A stretch of 12,581 nucleotides of DNA, taken from Patescibacteria group bacterium (GTDB lineage Bacteria > Patescibacteriota > Microgenomatia > UBA1400 > PJMF01). The stretch is from positions 1 to 12,581 of the forward strand of contig JAHIVL010000063.1 in the NCBI GenBank assembly GCA_018816485.1. The letters run 5' to 3'. Shown here one piece after another: positions 6,384 to 12,088 of the stretch. The position numbers were made by a program, and so were the translations under genes. Every line of letters starts with the position of its first letter. Position 1 is the first letter of the stretch. The notes under the pieces were generated by a model that worked only from the letters and a program-made list of their open reading frames with translations, did no database searches and had not been told where the DNA came from.

Positions 6384-6435
6384 TCAGGGACTAGTGAAGG
6401 ATGTTTGAACCTATTTTTCCTCTAGTTTGGAGGGT
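6384..6435 (+). repeat. Dispersed GTTCGAAC repeat, copy 3 (extended form)
   Basis: TCAGGGACTAGTGAAGGATG then TTTGAACCTATTTT, with one change in the palindrome (GTTTGAAC). The tail with CCTCTAGTTTGGAGG matches copy 2. It lies 25 bases after the ATPase-fragment stop. Confidence 0.65.
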
Positions 6436-6509
6436 GGTTGGCTTTGATTAAAACGTTACTTATATCAAAAAGTAATAAATGTGGTTTGGACATACTGTTC
6501 TTATAACTG

Positions 6510-6599
6510 CTATTCCTCAGAATATACCACAGTTTCAATATTGGAAAATTTAGCATTCCTTTTGAAGAGTTCATGTTTTATTTCCTTGCGGTTTCTACC
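6510..6599 (-). pseudogene. Possible C-terminal gene tail
   Basis: A short minus-strand frame between a TGA and a TAG encodes GRNRKEIKHELFKRNAKF then SNIETVVYSEE. Its charged, alternating composition resembles a real protein C-terminus rather than A+T-rich noise. There is no start codon and no family match I can make; it fits the pattern of gene tails left on this strand. Confidence 0.22.
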
Positions 6600-6662
6600 T
6601 CAGTTCTGATTCACGAGATGTTTGGGGATAATATGAGGAATTCTTGAAAGAATAATGTTGAA

Positions 6663-6680
6663 ATATGCTGGCGAGCATAT
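6663..6680. other. Perfect short hairpin upstream of recQ
   Basis: ATATGCTGGCGAGCATAT is a 7-bp perfect stem (ATATGCT/AGCATAT) with a GGCG loop, 50 bases before the recQ start. No T-run follows, so it is not an obvious terminator; an operator is possible. Confidence 0.3.
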
Positions 6681-6712
6681 CTCCGAAAATCATACACTTT
6701 ATGCAATAAAAC

Positions 6713-6723
6713 TATAGTAGAAT
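6713..6723 (+). promoter_or_regulatory. Candidate recQ -10 boxes
   Basis: Overlapping TATAGT (6713-6718) and TAGAAT (6718-6723) lie 11 and 6 bases before the recQ ATG. No Shine-Dalgarno is present, and no clear -35 box can be assigned, so the choice is open. Confidence 0.3.
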
Positions 6724-6729
6724 TCACGA

Positions 6730-8493
6730 ATGAGTTTAAAAAAAGCCTCACAAGCTCTAAAAAAATATTTTGGCTATGACAAATTTTACCCAACCCAAAA
6801 GCTAGTAATAAAATCTGTGCTTGCTGGTAATGATACCTTTGTCTTAATGCCTACAGGAGGTGGAAAATCAATTTGCTATCAAATTCCGGCGCTTGTTATG
6901 AAAGGCACAACAATAGTTGTCTCTCCCCTGATTGCTCTTATGAAAGACCAAGTAGATGGATTGAATGCAAATGGAATCACTGCAGAGTTTCTAAACAGTA
7001 GCCTCGAAGACTCAGAACAACAAGAAATTACAGAAAAACTTTTAAACAATGAAATTAAACTTCTCTATGTTTCTGCAGAACGTCTGCTTTCTCCGCAATT
7101 TAGTAATATTTTAAAAAAGATTGAAATCAGTTTATTTGCGATAGATGAGGCTCACTGCATCTCTTCATGGGGCCATGATTTTAGGCCAGACTATTCCAAA
7201 CTGTCACAGCTGAAAACTAATTTTCCCAAAATTCCAATCATTGCACTCACCGCTACCGCAGATCAGACCACTAAAGCTGATATTATTAGCCAATTAGAAT
7301 TAAATAATCCCCAACAATTTATTGATTCTTTCGACAGACCAAATATTTCTCTATCTGTCATGCCTGGAAAAAAACGACTAGAAAAAATCAAGGAGTTCCT
7401 GAGTGATAAAACTAACCAATCAGGAATAGTCTACTGCCTGACTAGAAAACAAACAGAAAGCTTGGCTACAAAACTACAAAAACTTGGAATCAACGCTTCC
7501 AGCTATCATGCAGGATTAAGCAGTATCAATAGATCTCGGACTCAAAAAAGTTTTGTACGCGATAAAACCCAAATAATCTGTGCTACCATCGCTTTTGGCA
7601 TGGGCATCGACAAGTCCAATGTGCGCTGGGTCATACACTACAACTTGCCAAAAAATATTGAAAGCTATTACCAAGAAATTGGACGTGCTGGAAGGGATTC
7701 AGCTCCTGCAGAAGCCTTGCTCTTCTACACCTACAAAGACGTAGAAACGATTAAAAGATTTTTTATTAATCCTAACAACTCCCAATCCAATCAGAACTCT
7801 ACTCAACTAGAAAAACTCATAAAAATGAAGGAATTTGCTGAAGGAGTTATTTGCAGACGTCAGATATTACTAAGATACTTTAACGAAGCTTACGAAAAAA
7901 AATGCAATAACTGTGATATTTGTGCCAATCCTTTTAAAACGCTAAGCGGAACAGTTATTACAAAAAATATTCTAGAAACAATCAAAAAACTTAGAGGAGA
8001 ACTGGGCGATCAAAAGAGTGATTTAAAATCACAGGCACTGGTAAGTGCCCTTCTTAAAATTAGTGATAAAGTAAGCTTTGCATCTTGGAATTTTTATCTA
8101 GCACAATTAAAAAACCAAGGACTAATAAAAGTTAATTTTAATAAAAAACAGGCACTCTCAATTACAAAGAAAGGAAGAGCAATAATCTCTGAAAATAAAA
8201 ATGTTAGGCTTGTATCCCTTGATGAGTATATAAAAAGACTAGAAAAAGTGAAAAATAAGGGATCGGCAGAAAACAAAAACTACTTTAAAAATCCTTTGTT
8301 TGAAAAACTGCGCTTACTTCGCTCAAAAATTGCCCAAGAAAACTCGCTTCCCGCTTACATTATCTTCAATGATAAAACTTTGCTTGAAATGGCCAACGAA
8401 AAGCCAAAAAATAAAGAGGAAATGCTAGATATCTCGGGTGTTGGAGAGATCAAATGGGAAAAATATGGAAAAAGTTTTTTGGAAGTAATTTAA
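6730..8493 (+). CDS. recQ: ATP-dependent DNA helicase RecQ
   Basis: RecQ is a 3'-to-5' DNA helicase acting in recombination and stalled-fork repair. The 587-residue protein is full length for the family (E. coli about 610). In order: motif 0 (YFGYDKFYPTQKLVI), Walker A (MPTGGGKSICYQIP, about residue 40), motif II (AIDEAHCISSWGHDFRPDY), motif III (ALTATAD), the C-lobe helicase motifs (VYCLTRKQTE, YHAGLSS, IAFGMGIDKSNVRWVIHYNLP) and motif VI (YYQEIGRAGRD). The zinc site follows, with four cysteines (GVICRRQ then KKCNNCDICANP), then a winged helix and a C-terminal HRDC domain (FEKLRLLRSKIAQENSLPAY to the end). All catalytic residues are present. It is the only clearly intact plus-strand gene in the patchwork and is convergent with the first fic gene. 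Confidence 0.95.
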   Translation: MSLKKASQALKKYFGYDKFYPTQKLVIKSVLAGNDTFVLMPTGGGKSICYQIPALVMKGTTIVVSPLIALMKDQVDGLNANGITAEFLNSSLEDSEQQEITEKLLNNEIKLLYVSAERLLSPQFSNILKKIEISLFAIDEAHCISSWGHDFRPDYSKLSQLKTNFPKIPIIALTATADQTTKADIISQLELNNPQQFIDSFDRPNISLSVMPGKKRLEKIKEFLSDKTNQSGIVYCLTRKQTESLATKLQKLGINASSYHAGLSSINRSRTQKSFVRDKTQIICATIAFGMGIDKSNVRWVIHYNLPKNIESYYQEIGRAGRDSAPAEALLFYTYKDVETIKRFFINPNNSQSNQNSTQLEKLIKMKEFAEGVICRRQILLRYFNEAYEKKCNNCDICANPFKTLSGTVITKNILETIKKLRGELGDQKSDLKSQALVSALLKISDKVSFASWNFYLAQLKNQGLIKVNFNKKQALSITKKGRAIISENKNVRLVSLDEYIKRLEKVKNKGSAENKNYFKNPLFEKLRLLRSKIAQENSLPAYIIFNDKTLLEMANEKPKNKEEMLDISGVGEIKWEKYGKSFLEVI

Positions 8494-8497
8494 TTTG

Positions 8498-8530
8498 TGG
8501 GGATTAGTGAGGGATGTTCGAACGTATTTT
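8498..8530 (+). repeat. Dispersed GTTCGAAC repeat, copy 4
   Basis: GGGGATTAGTGAGGGATG then TTCGAACGTATTTT, a more diverged copy filling the gap between the convergent recQ and first fic stops. The fic TAA stop lies in its TTAAAATACG end on the minus strand. Confidence 0.65.
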
Positions 8531-9407
8531 AATACTCAACCCCAATCTTCCATACGCCCTTTTCTCTAAAGGCTGGAATGGTTTGTCTTTTTGCTTTATT
8601 TAAAACAGACTGAGAACTTTCTCCAAATTGAGATGCATAATCAACTACTTTAATTATTTTCATACTTTTTAAATAAACAATTCTTTTATTTAGTGATTCT
8701 AATAAAGCCATAGTCAAGATATTATCCATATTTTCAATTTTTTGTGAAACATCATAATCTCTCAAGCTTCTATAATACTCTTGCTTTTCTTTATCTCTGA
8801 TAATGACGCTAGGAAAACCAAACCTTAATAGTTGATAATTAATTAAAGCTCTTCCAATACGACCATTTCCATCATTGAAAGGGTGAATCATTTCAAAATT
8901 TAAATGAAAATGAGCAATTTTATCCAGAAAATAACCTTGAAAATCCTGCTCATACTCAACTATAGTTTCCTCAATCATTCTTTCTAAATGTTCTGGTGCA
9001 GGAGCTATATGAGTACCTACTCTTACAAATTCCCCTTTTTTTCTAAATCTTCCAGCTATTGAGTCATCAATATTCCCAATTAACATTTTATGAAGTAATA
9101 ATATTAACTCCACAGACAAATCAGTTGTTTTTGATTTATCCCAAACATACTCAATTACTCTGGCTAAATTTTTTGCTTCAAATACTTCTCTTAACGAAAC
9201 ATTTCTAGAAACCTCCATTTCCAAAAGTATTTTTTCAGTTTCCCTTAAAGTTAAAGTAGAATTTTCTATAGCGTTTGAATTAAAAACAGTTTCAGGAATT
9301 TCTACTTCATCAATTATTTTTAATAATGACTCTTTTCCTTTTTTTAAAAAATCGTATTGTCCTTTGAGTTCTTGAATTTTTTTCTTTTGAAGTTTAGAAG
9401 TAGACAT
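8529..9407 (-). CDS. Fic-domain protein, class II (self-inhibited AMPylase-type)
   Basis: Fic proteins transfer AMP (or another nucleotide part) to hydroxyl groups of target proteins. The 292-residue product has the catalytic motif HPFNDGNGRIGR at about residue 174, with every key residue (H, D, N, R) intact. The N-terminal inhibitory helix signature SNAIENSTLT (about residues 44-53) fits the class II (S/T)xxxE(G/N) pattern, so activity is expected to be self-restrained. The Fic core is preceded by a basic helical region and followed by a possible winged helix (IIKVVDYASQFGESSQSVLN). This helix may bind the inverted repeats in its own promoter. The ATG at 9405-9407 is fixed by the promoter only 6 bases before it. 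The target protein is unknown. Confidence 0.9.
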   Translation of the reverse strand: MSTSKLQKKKIQELKGQYDFLKKGKESLLKIIDEVEIPETVFNSNAIENSTLTLRETEKILLEMEVSRNVSLREVFEAKNLARVIEYVWDKSKTTDLSVELILLLHKMLIGNIDDSIAGRFRKKGEFVRVGTHIAPAPEHLERMIEETIVEYEQDFQGYFLDKIAHFHLNFEMIHPFNDGNGRIGRALINYQLLRFGFPSVIIRDKEKQEYYRSLRDYDVSQKIENMDNILTMALLESLNKRIVYLKSMKIIKVVDYASQFGESSQSVLNKAKRQTIPAFREKGVWKIGVEY

Positions 9408-9408
9408 G

Positions 9409-9453
9409 CGTGAATTATAGCAAGTTCACGTTATTTTGTCAATATTACGTGAA
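9409..9453 (-). promoter_or_regulatory. fic promoter with TTCACG/CGTGAA operator-like repeats
   Basis: On the minus strand a perfect TTGACA (9437-9442) and TATAAT (9414-9419) are 17 bases apart, and the -10 ends 6 bases before the ATG, so the mRNA should be leaderless. TTCACGT (9425-9431) and ACGTGAA (9447-9453) form a perfect 7-bp inverted repeat around the -35 box. A third CGTGAA (9409-9414) sits between -10 and ATG. A repressor there would block RNA polymerase; Fic itself or another regulator could be the binder. Confidence 0.75.
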
Positions 9454-9638
9454 TAAACTTTAAAAAGTTAAATAATTCACCGTTTTTGCAAGGCCAGAGG
9501 GAATCTACAACTCACCACCTTATGCTTTCTATAAGAAAGCTCGCATGCATTAACCTGGCTCACTGTGCTCTTGCTTGTTCGCCATGTAGTAGAACTACAC
9601 TTCGTGTTGGTTAAATTCACCTATCGACCCCATAAAAG

Positions 9639-9665
9639 AAATCCCTTTCAGGATTTATTTTATTT
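9639..9665. terminator. Hairpin inside composite element B
   Basis: AAATCC (9639-9644) pairs with GGATTT (9651-9656) around a 6-base loop, followed on the plus strand by ATTTTATTTT and preceded by an A-run. It could end transcription in either direction, including from the second fic gene on the minus strand. Confidence 0.5.
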
Positions 9666-9678
9666 TGCAGGGACTAGT

Positions 9679-9693
9679 GAAGGATGTTCGAAC
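9679..9693 (+). repeat. Dispersed GTTCGAAC repeat, copy 5 (right end of element B)
   Basis: GAAGGATGTTCGAAC followed by ATACCAA instead of CTATTTT. It lies about 30 bases past the TAA of the second fic gene, the one intact gene here whose stop is not inside the repeat. Confidence 0.7.
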
Positions 9694-9723
9694 ATACCAA
9701 TTCCATTAAAAAATAATTTATTA

Positions 9724-11070
9724 TTAACTAGCACTACCACATTTAGTATTAAATAAATCTCTTATTGCTTTTGTATTGGCAATATAAATATATTTTCTTC
9801 CATCTAAAATTTGTGCTATTAACTCATCTTCGGATAACTTCATTAAATCTGCCCTAGCAGTCTGATATGCAACTTGATATTTTGCTTGATGCCTTTTAAT
9901 ATCAATTACATCTTTACTATTCTTATTTAAAAAAGTAAGAAGTGATAATTGTCTTTCATTATATTGTTTTAATTTTGACTTAATTAAAAGTATTTTTTTA
10001 TCCTCCACAAGTTTCTTTTCATAATGAGAAATGAAATCATCCATAGCTTTTTTGACTACTTTAAGTTGATAAAAAATAAAATATGTCAAATCATTATCGT
10101 CATATTCTGTCTTCAAAAAAGAGTCATCATATTGAACTCTTGAGAGCTTAATTGCCCTGGATACTGATAGATATTGAAATAACCAATAGTTTTTCCTTAA
10201 TAAATACCAATAGAATAATGCTCTTGCTGTTCTTCCATTTCCATCTACAAAAGGATGTAAATATGAAAACCAAAAATGTATTATTGAAGCTTTTATAACT
10301 GGATGAATAAATCCTTCATCATCTTCGTCTTTGTTTGCAAATTTTATAAGTCTGTCTAATTCTTTTTTAAATATTTCTTCTCTTGGAGGAGTAAAAATAA
10401 TTTCATTTCTTGAACTATCAACTACATTTATATCATCTTCATCATTTCTAAATCTTCCAGAATCATACGGATCATCCATAGTATCTCTCGTAATAATACC
10501 TTGTATCTCTAGCAACATCTCTTTACTGAGCTCTAATTCTTTCAAATCCTCAAGTCTTTGCATAACTTGGTAGTTGTTAACAATCATTTTTTCATCTTTT
10601 GTTTTAGGTTTTCTCTCAAGGAGAATCATTTCTTTTGCAACTTTTCTAGATGTGCTAGCTCCTTCAATTTGACTTGAGGCAATTGCTTCTTCAGATAAAC
10701 CACTGATTATCATTTGATTTTTTTTTGATTTATTGGGCTTACCCCACTCAGTACTTAAAAACCCACTTGTATTTGAATCTATATGACTTAATTCTTGGTA
10801 CATAGTTTTTGTAACTAAAAAACCAAAAACATTTCCGTCTTTATCTTTAACTGGTGTTTTGTCCCGATTTGTTAGTCTAGAAAATTTTAAAAATGCCCAT
10901 GCTTCTTCTGCGGAAAAACCATTAGGAATTGGATAATATTTAAATTTATCCCAATAAACATAGTCTTTTTCTGCTTTTTTTATTAAGCTTTGTAAATCTT
11001 CAGACTTTAAAGCCCTTTGAAATAAATTCTGAGTTAAAAAATCTTTCCATTTTGGAGGTTTTTTTATCAT
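9724..11070 (-). CDS. Fic-domain protein, class II, with C-terminal winged helix
   Basis: This larger Fic protein (448 residues) belongs to a different subfamily from its neighbour. An N-terminal helical region of about 130 residues contains WDKFKYYPIPNGFSAEEAW. The inhibitory helix signature SSQIEGAS (about residue 132) has the S-x-x-x-E-G pattern of class II proteins. The catalytic motif HPFVDGNGRTAR (about residue 273) is intact, with the preceding flap-like FTPPREEIF. The C-terminus (about 370-445) looks like a winged helix (KYQVAYQTARADLMKLSEDE then IAQILDGRKYIYI) and could bind the palindromes in its promoter. By family it is a nucleotidyltransferase acting on a protein hydroxyl; the target is unknown. 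Start chosen from the promoter immediately upstream. Confidence 0.88.
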   Translation of the reverse strand: MIKKPPKWKDFLTQNLFQRALKSEDLQSLIKKAEKDYVYWDKFKYYPIPNGFSAEEAWAFLKFSRLTNRDKTPVKDKDGNVFGFLVTKTMYQELSHIDSNTSGFLSTEWGKPNKSKKNQMIISGLSEEAIASSQIEGASTSRKVAKEMILLERKPKTKDEKMIVNNYQVMQRLEDLKELELSKEMLLEIQGIITRDTMDDPYDSGRFRNDEDDINVVDSSRNEIIFTPPREEIFKKELDRLIKFANKDEDDEGFIHPVIKASIIHFWFSYLHPFVDGNGRTARALFYWYLLRKNYWLFQYLSVSRAIKLSRVQYDDSFLKTEYDDNDLTYFIFYQLKVVKKAMDDFISHYEKKLVEDKKILLIKSKLKQYNERQLSLLTFLNKNSKDVIDIKRHQAKYQVAYQTARADLMKLSEDELIAQILDGRKYIYIANTKAIRDLFNTKCGSAS

Positions 11071-11079
11071 ATTCTAATC

Positions 11080-11132
11080 ATTTTAGCACCTAACTACTAA
11101 TTTTTCAATAATTAGTAGTTAATTAGTAGTTA
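11080..11132 (-). promoter_or_regulatory. Second fic promoter with TTAGTAGTTA palindrome
   Basis: On the minus strand TTGAAA (11103-11108) and TAAAAT (11080-11085) are 17 bases apart; the -10 ends 9 bases before the ATG, and no Shine-Dalgarno is seen. TAACTACTAA (11091-11100) and TTAGTAGTTA (11112-11121) form a perfect 10-bp inverted repeat around the -35 box, and a further TTAGTAGTTA is at 11123-11132. This is the same architecture as the first fic gene with a different operator sequence. Confidence 0.7.
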
Positions 11133-11198
11133 CTTGATCTTGACAGAAAAATACTATCTATCTACTAACTTATAAAAAATTAGTAGCTAATTAGTAAT
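11123..11198. repeat. Cluster of TTAGTAG-type half-sites upstream of second fic gene
   Basis: Beyond the core palindrome the motif recurs at 11123-11132, as CTACTAA near 11162, as TTAGTAG near 11180 and as a shorter TTAGTA near 11191. This is more copies than one dimer site needs and suggests cooperative binding of a repressor. Confidence 0.5.
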
Positions 11199-11221
11199 AA
11201 AATATAAACTATTATAGGATA

Positions 11222-11440
11222 TTGCAGGGCCAGAGGGAATCTACGACTCGCCAGCTTATACTTTCTGATAGAAGGCTCGCATGCACTAGGCGTGTGCTTC
11301 GCTTCATTTCATTCAGCTCACCACTCGCCGTCGGAACTACGCTTCGCATGGTTGAATCCACCTATCGACCCCATAAAATAAAATAGAACCCATTCGGGTT
11401 CTATTTTATTTTGCAGGGACTAGTGAAGGATGTTCGAACC
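11222..11440 (+). repeat. Composite repeat element, copy C (complete)
   Basis: Same order as copy B: the left module starting TTGCAGGGCCAGAGGGAATC, a variable middle of different sequence, the conserved ACCTATCGACCCCATAAAA, a long hairpin, then TTGCAGGGACTAGTGAAG and GATGTTCGAACC. It separates the second fic gene from the toxin-antitoxin unit. Both ends begin with the same TTTGCAGGG-like string in direct orientation. Confidence 0.8.
11375..11412. terminator. Perfect 17-bp hairpin inside composite element C
   Basis: The left arm (11375-11391, ending ATAGAACCC) pairs without a mismatch with the right arm (11396-11412, starting GGGTTCTAT) around an ATTC loop. The outer stem is A+T-only, so each strand ends in a T-rich arm: a bidirectional terminator. 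The G+C part of the stem differs from copy B although the flanks are conserved. Confidence 0.65.
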
Positions 11441-11446
11441 TATTTA
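11415..11446 (+). repeat. Dispersed GTTCGAAC repeat, copy 6 (right end of element C)
   Basis: CAGGGACTAGTGAAGGATG then TTCGAACCTATTT. On the minus strand its AAATAGG supplies the TAG that would end the frame-restored RelE/ParE-type toxin. Confidence 0.7.
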
Positions 11447-11726
11447 TACACTTGATCATGAGAACCGATAACATAAAACACTATACTCTTTTCATTTTTC
11501 CCGATTTAATATCTTGATACACAAAAAGCATCCTGATTGACCTATTAATTGAAATACTCCAAGTATCAGATTGCGATCCGCTTAATTTATGCAAACGCAA
11601 TGAAGAGTGCTGAGGATCTTGAGCAAATATTTTTAATTGCTTTTTTATTTTTTTGTACAAAAACCCATCTTTTTGTTTAATTTTATCAATCTGTTTCTTA
11701 CACTGACTTGAAAGTGAATACTTCAT
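11440..11726 (-). pseudogene. RelE/ParE-family toxin, frameshifted near the C-terminus
   Basis: The first 77 residues are a typical RelE/ParE fold: QLKIFAQDPQHSSLRLHKLS, then DTWSISINRSIRMLFVY. In the zero frame the protein reads SGKMKRV and stops at 11481. In the -1 frame it continues NEKSIVFYVIGSHDQVYK to a TAG at 11440-11442, which is exactly the missing last strand with the IGSHDQVY ending of the family. The joined product is 95 residues, a normal length. The shift falls on GGGAAAA, a canonical -1 slippery heptamer in phase (G GGA AAA). So it is a sequencing or assembly indel, an inactivated toxin, or programmed frameshifting. Toxins of this family cleave ribosome-bound mRNA or attack gyrase. 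The start is 8 bases after the antitoxin stop. Confidence 0.7.
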
Positions 11727-11734
11727 TTATGCTT

Positions 11735-11992
11735 TCAGTCTGCCAATAATTCATCAATAGTATTTGCCTCAATTAGTTTGCCTTCCTTGGCCTCTTTGAG
11801 GGCTAAATCTAAAGCATCCAAGGAACTTTGAGACATTTCGAATACAGGGTAAGCAATATCTTGAACATCGTTAAAAATTAAGTTTCGAATATAAGCTGAA
11901 AGTGACAACCCGAAAGTGTCTGCTTTTGCTTGTAAATAATTCTGCATTTGTACTGGTAGTGTCACCCTAATTTGAGTTGTTTGATTTTGCAT
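11735..11992 (-). CDS. Ribbon-helix-helix antitoxin of a RelE/ParE-type pair
   Basis: The 85-residue protein has an N-terminal ribbon-helix-helix (TQIRVTLPVQMQNYLQAKAD, then SLSAYIRNLI), which in this class binds the operon promoter as a dimer. An acidic C-terminal segment (LDLALKEAKEGKLIEANTID) is of the type that wraps the toxin. Gene order, antitoxin first and toxin 8 bases downstream, is the usual one for relBE/parDE. The TGA stop shows that UGA is a stop in this genome. No Shine-Dalgarno precedes the ATG; a -10 box 9 bases upstream points to a nearly leaderless mRNA. Confidence 0.82.
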   Translation of the reverse strand: MQNQTTQIRVTLPVQMQNYLQAKADTFGLSLSAYIRNLIFNDVQDIAYPVFEMSQSSLDALDLALKEAKEGKLIEANTIDELLAD

Positions 11993-12001
11993 AATATGTT
12001 C

Positions 12002-12029
12002 ATTATATACACAAAATGACTATAATCAA
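12002..12029 (-). promoter_or_regulatory. Toxin-antitoxin promoter, near-leaderless
   Basis: On the minus strand TTGATT (12024-12029) and TATAAT (12002-12007) are 16 bases apart, and the -10 box ends 9 bases before the antitoxin ATG. An imperfect palindrome TAATATGTTCATTA spans the start region and could be the antitoxin operator. Confidence 0.55.
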
Positions 12030-12060
12030 GTCTAAATAGAGGCTAAATAAGGTTTTTATG

Positions 12061-12088
12061 ACTAGTGAAGGATGTTGGAACCTATTTT
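12061..12088 (+). repeat. Dispersed GTTCGAAC repeat, copy 7
   Basis: ACTAGTGAAGGATG then TTGGAACCTATTTT, with one change in the palindrome (GTTGGAAC). On the minus strand it supplies the TAG stop of the 129-residue gene. The left module is absent. Confidence 0.7.

Larger units (their letters stand above)
6436..6729. other. Intergenic stretch before recQ without an intact gene
   Basis: No complete gene is visible in about 310 bases including the repeat tail. It holds a possible minus-strand gene tail (6510-6599), a perfect hairpin (6663-6680) and -10-like boxes for recQ. Minus-strand frames overlapping the recQ start have no family features. Confidence 0.5.
9484..9693 (+). repeat. Composite repeat element, copy B (complete)
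   Basis: In order: the left module (GGCCAGAGGGAATCTAC, then TTATGCTTTCT), a variable middle, the conserved ACCTATCGACCCCATAAAA, a hairpin, and the right module (TTTTGCAGGGACTAGTGAAG then GATGTTCGAAC). It fills the gap between the two fic genes. A frame across it reads TYRPHK, but the frame is not kept in copy C, so I do not call it coding. Confidence 0.8.

Noticed and set aside
6611..6793. Minus-strand 60-residue protein overlapping the recQ start
   Set aside because: No family features, overlaps a strong gene start, and is expected by chance in A+T-rich DNA.
9565..9756. Plus-strand 63-residue protein containing TYRPHK
   Set aside because: It lies across composite element B and the end of a fic gene; the frame is broken by a stop in element C, so it is repeat translation, not a gene.
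9484..11440. tRNA or tRNA-derived genes in the repeats (TTCGAAC matches the T-loop consensus)
   Set aside because: The flanking bases do not form a T-stem in either strand, and no acceptor, D or anticodon arm can be folded around it.
3757..12088. Canonical integron attC sites
   Set aside because: GTTCGAAC does not fit GTTRRRY/RYYYAAC pairs with L and R boxes, and no intI is in the window; only the cassette-like layout is kept as a finding.
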